Shown here piece by piece: positions 6,501 to 7,776 of a stretch of DNA of 7,776 bases; the stretch's first letter is position 1, and every line of letters begins with the position of its first letter. The notes beneath the pieces were generated by a model. That model had not been told where the DNA came from and searched no databases. It saw only the letters and a program-made list of their open reading frames with translations. The position numbers were made by a program, and so were the translations under genes. The stretch comes from Gammaproteobacteria bacterium. Its GTDB lineage: Bacteria > Pseudomonadota > Gammaproteobacteria > UBA6429 > Thiohalophilaceae. The stretch is from the NCBI GenBank assembly GCA_003233255.1, contig QILH01000097.1, positions 1-7,776 of the forward strand, given 5' to 3'.

Positions 6501-7397
6501 ACCTTGATTGGCATTATTCCGGGCCATCTGATTATTGGCGCAGAATTTACCGCAACTTCAATGATCGGGTTTATCGCCTTGGCCGGGATCATAGTGCGAA
6601 ATTCGATCTTGCTGGTTGAGTTTGTGAAATTTGAAGTGGCCTCCGGTAAGGACATTGTTGAGGCCGTGATTTGCGCCGGGCAAATTCGTATGCGGCCAAT
6701 ACTAATTACTGCAGGAACATTGATGGTTGGTGCCGCTATGTTGTTTTCTGATCCGATTTTTATCGGTATGGCGGCAAGTCTATTTTTTGGAACTCTTGTT
6801 GCAACAGTTCTAACACTGGTGGTTATTCCTCTTGGCTGCATTACTGTTCGGAGTCAATTTTATGCGGTGGCTGGGGTAGATATACCTGAAACAGATCAAT
6901 TCGAAAACAAAGAGTTGAATACAGGATCTACGCCAGTATGGCTGCATGTTTGGGGAAATATTATCAGAGTTATAATCTGGATTCTTATTATCTTGCGTAG
7001 TGTATATCAGGTTATTCAACAGGCATTAAACAATGTAATAAAGCGTTTTAAATCGGATGAATCATCCTCTCCAGATGGAAATGGCCCTGATAAATCCGGT
7101 CCTGATAATGCTAGATTCAACGGTAAGAAACCAGATGATTCAGGGCCAACTTCTTCTACTTCCAGGTCTGAAGAAAGTATAGAAACCTCCTCGAAGACTC
7201 CCGCGAAAGAGGTTAAAACGAGTAAAGGAAAAGTGACCAAAGGGAAAAAACAGAAAACCAGAAGTAGCAAGAAAAAGAGCAGTAACAAGAAGGTTAGCAA
7301 GAAAAAGGCCAGTACGGCCAAGCCAGATTCTGCAAGCACAAAACAGAAAACATCGAACAGTAAAAAGCGGCGTGGTATTCGTCTTAAAAAAATATGA
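3591..7397 (+). CDS. RND (HAE/AcrB-like) efflux pump with long basic C-terminal tail
   Basis: A proton-driven inner-membrane exporter of 1268 residues; AcrB has 1049. Visible are TM1 (31-49), a first periplasmic loop (about 50-360), TM2-6 (about 365-519), TM7 (562-582), a second periplasmic loop (about 590-935) and TM8-12 (about 938-1084). TM4 carries GILVDDATVVVEN with Asp433/Asp434, equivalent to the proton-relay pair of AcrB (D407/D408). In TM10, VRNSILLVEF puts Arg1003 where AcrB has Lys940. The Asp pair and surrounding motifs fit the hydrophobe/amphiphile class rather than heavy-metal CusA/CzcA pumps. After TM12 come an extra hydrophobic segment (about 1116-1143), a Pro/Asp/Ser/Gly-rich stretch (1155-1200) and a Lys/Ser-rich tail (1201-1268); this extension is not part of canonical RND pumps. 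The ATG at 3591 has only a distant AGAG upstream; Met11 is an alternative. The substrate is unknown; adaptor and SCP2-like neighbours suggest a lipophilic compound (inference). Confidence 0.95.
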   Translation: MSETENNKIEMGEKNLGIAGNTAKQFINSPVTPLLMFAFLAIGIMGLMFTPRQEDPKISVPMVDIYMQYPGAAAEQVTSLVTQPLERLMSELPGVRHVYSATQRGSSIVTVQFKVGEDLGASIVKVHDKLQSNIDKIPPGVSMPLVKPVGIDDVPIVTATLWSKPEEGGVDDATLRTLALDVLQHLNSVPNTGNGFVVGGRSEQIRVEVSPERLGGFGISMAQVAKTIRTANAEIETGHVESGNRSFKVYSGAFLTSADEISRLVIGVYEGAPVYVHDVANVFQYPEETKRLVSYYTGVANSNPLNANGEAAVTIAIAKKIDTNGVTVAEAILEKLESLKGRIIPDNVHVDITRNYGKTANQKVNELLLALFEAALAVSLLCLLFMGLRAASVIIIIIPIVVLVTIWSALILDYTIDRVSLFALVFSIGILVDDATVVVENIFRRWLEAGKTSAKIAIDAVREVGNPTILATLTIISALLPMGFVSGLMGPYMRPIPVLGAAAMFFSLIAAFVFAPWLAMRVRPKLKALQQAEKREQRFSEMLGKYYRPCMQPLCNNKFYGKVFLTGLIAATLFACSMFYFNWVAVKMLPFDNKPEFNVIINMPEGSALPVTANITHELVNVLREIPEVTDLQSYVGTASPFNFNGMVRHYYLRQQPWQADIQVMLLDKNDRDRGSHDIAVDARHRINEYLAAHPELTDTGVKTQVVEMPPGPPVLQTVVAEIYGPDAQTRRQVARDMTSMFSSSKDIVDVDNYMSDEYNYWRFEVDIEKAVRYGISVDMINQQLDMAMGGYRLGDIKRKVVREPTYIVMQVPLSMRSQLTRLYSMPVMSEDGNSIPLGELGRFTPATEDPIIFHKDLRAVEYVTAEMEGKLGAPIYGMHTVEEQLKSYITPDGQNITGLTLGGTIGRYGPPEDNNKSGFEWGGEWTVTYETFRDMGSAFMAALVLIYALIVWEFKNFTLAGLIMAPIPLTLIGIIPGHLIIGAEFTATSMIGFIALAGIIVRNSILLVEFVKFEVASGKDIVEAVICAGQIRMRPILITAGTLMVGAAMLFSDPIFIGMAASLFFGTLVATVLTLVVIPLGCITVRSQFYAVAGVDIPETDQFENKELNTGSTPVWLHVWGNIIRVIIWILIILRSVYQVIQQALNNVIKRFKSDESSSPDGNGPDKSGPDNARFNGKKPDDSGPTSSTSRSEESIETSSKTPAKEVKTSKGKVTKGKKQKTRSSKKKSSNKKVSKKKASTAKPDSASTKQKTSNSKKRRGIRLKKI
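7265..7324 (+). repeat. Imperfect 30-base tandem repeat in the pump tail
   Basis: The 13-mer TAGCAAGAAAAAG occurs at 7265-7277 and again at 7295-7307, exactly 30 bases (10 codons) apart, with weaker similarity in the rest of each unit. It encodes the repeated SKKKSSNKKV/SKKKAS pattern. Slippage on A-rich repeats may have built the Lys/Ser-rich tail (inference). Confidence 0.5.
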
Positions 7398-7424
7398 ACG
7401 TCGTGATGGTATGGAAATGGAAAT

Positions 7425-7428
7425 GAGG
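7425..7428 (+). promoter_or_regulatory. Shine-Dalgarno site of the Gln-rich secreted protein
   Basis: GAGG stands 8 bases before the ATG at 7437, supporting that start over the out-of-frame ATGs at 7411, 7417 and 7423, which share a short frame closed at 7449. Confidence 0.7.
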
Positions 7429-7436
7429 ATAACGAA

Positions 7437-7776
7437 ATGCAAAGAATAAAATTACCCAAAGGTTTGTTAACGTCACTATTGATTGTCGCAGCCTGGGGCG
7501 GCGGATATTTACATGCGCAGGCCAACAATAAAACGCCTCCACCTCCGGGACCGTATAGAAGTACAGCGGTGACAAATCCGGTGATGCAGAATCCCGGACA
7601 ACATCCTGATATGGTGCACATGCCGCAATCAGTCGAAGAAATGGAAAAACGGCATCAGGCACATCTTCAACAGCGTAAGGATTATGAGCAGCAACAAAAA
7701 CAATGGGCCGAGCAACAACAGCAGGCCTGGCAACAACGCCAGCAACAAATGTATCCCTCGGCTGACGAGATAGAAA
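7437..7776 (+). CDS. Secreted Gln-rich protein of unknown function (5' part)
   Basis: An open frame begins 39 bases after the pump stop and runs off the right edge, giving 113 residues so far. It starts with a basic n-region (MQRIKLPKG), a hydrophobic core (LLTSLLIVAAWGGGYL) and AQA, a likely signal peptidase I site near residue 27, so it should be periplasmic or extracellular. Next comes a Pro-rich, His/Met-containing linker (TPPPPGP to HPDMVHMPQ, about 31-63), then a Gln/Glu/Lys-rich segment (about 65-106) with repeated QQ and Trp that is probably a coiled coil or extended helix. I recognise no family. Spacing and Shine-Dalgarno site suggest it is cotranscribed with the pump. It could be a periplasmic accessory of the efflux complex, but nothing in the visible part proves this. 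Confidence 0.75.
   Translation, partial: MQRIKLPKGLLTSLLIVAAWGGGYLHAQANNKTPPPPGPYRSTAVTNPVMQNPGQHPDMVHMPQSVEEMEKRHQAHLQQRKDYEQQQKQWAEQQQQAWQQRQQQMYPSADEIE

Noticed and set aside
3591..7397. Heavy-metal (CusA/CzcA) RND pump
   Set aside because: TM4 has the VDDATVVVEN pattern of the hydrophobe/amphiphile class, not the VDAAIVMIEN type of metal pumps, and I saw no CusA-like Met triad in context.
7411..7449. Short frame MEMEMRITKCKE overlapping the start of the Gln-rich gene
   Set aside because: Only 12 codons with no Shine-Dalgarno site of its own. The GAGG in it serves the ATG at 7437.
7016..7621. 201-codon open frame on the minus strand over the pump tail
   Set aside because: It is the antisense of the Lys/Ser-rich tail and of the next gene. 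The Leu/Phe runs are the complement of AAA/AAG codons, and the plus-strand genes explain the region.

Overview
The window looks like a piece of a Gram-negative, probably gammaproteobacterial, chromosome. It carries a tripartite-type RND efflux pump with a periplasmic adaptor, an enhancer-binding regulator with an intact GAFTGA loop, a textbook sigma-54 promoter and an IHF consensus site. Base composition is moderate (AT slightly in excess by eye). I cannot place it to genus.

Layout. Positions 1-141 hold the last 46 codons of a membrane protein that enters from the left. A perfect 24-bp inverted repeat (122-145/161-184) flanked by an A-tract and a T-tract sits where this gene meets the convergent regulator gene, and it probably terminates transcription from both sides. 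The minus strand from 1548 (or 1635) down to 193 encodes a PAS/AAA+/Fis sigma-54-dependent activator. The divergent spacer and the 5' end of the regulator ORF carry two related palindromes (1578-1589 and 1667-1678, 10 of 12 bases alike), a perfect IHF consensus (1702-1714) and a perfect -24/-12 promoter (1720-1735). Downstream, four co-directional genes probably form one operon: a small SCP2-like (sterol-carrier/lipid-binding) protein (1781-2176), an RND periplasmic adaptor (2278-3513), an RND inner-membrane pump (3591-7397) and a secreted Gln-rich protein that runs off the right edge (7437 to the end).

How it may work (inference). The PAS-containing activator would sense a small-molecule or redox cue, bind the palindromes upstream of the promoter, be looped onto sigma-54 RNA polymerase with IHF help, and switch on a hydrophobic-substrate export operon. 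The SCP2-like protein could bind or hand over a lipophilic compound in the cytoplasm or at the membrane, and the adaptor and pump would extrude it. No outer-membrane TolC-type channel is in the window.

Unusual points are the roughly 180-residue extension of the pump after its last canonical membrane helix (an extra hydrophobic segment, then a Lys/Ser-rich tail resembling histone H1), a Met/Gly-rich insertion in the adaptor hairpin, a Walker A motif in the regulator whose first Gly is Arg, and an upstream gene whose stop codon lies inside the inverted repeat. The best candidate for an undescribed system is the sigma-54-controlled SCP2 + RND + Gln-rich protein unit as a whole.
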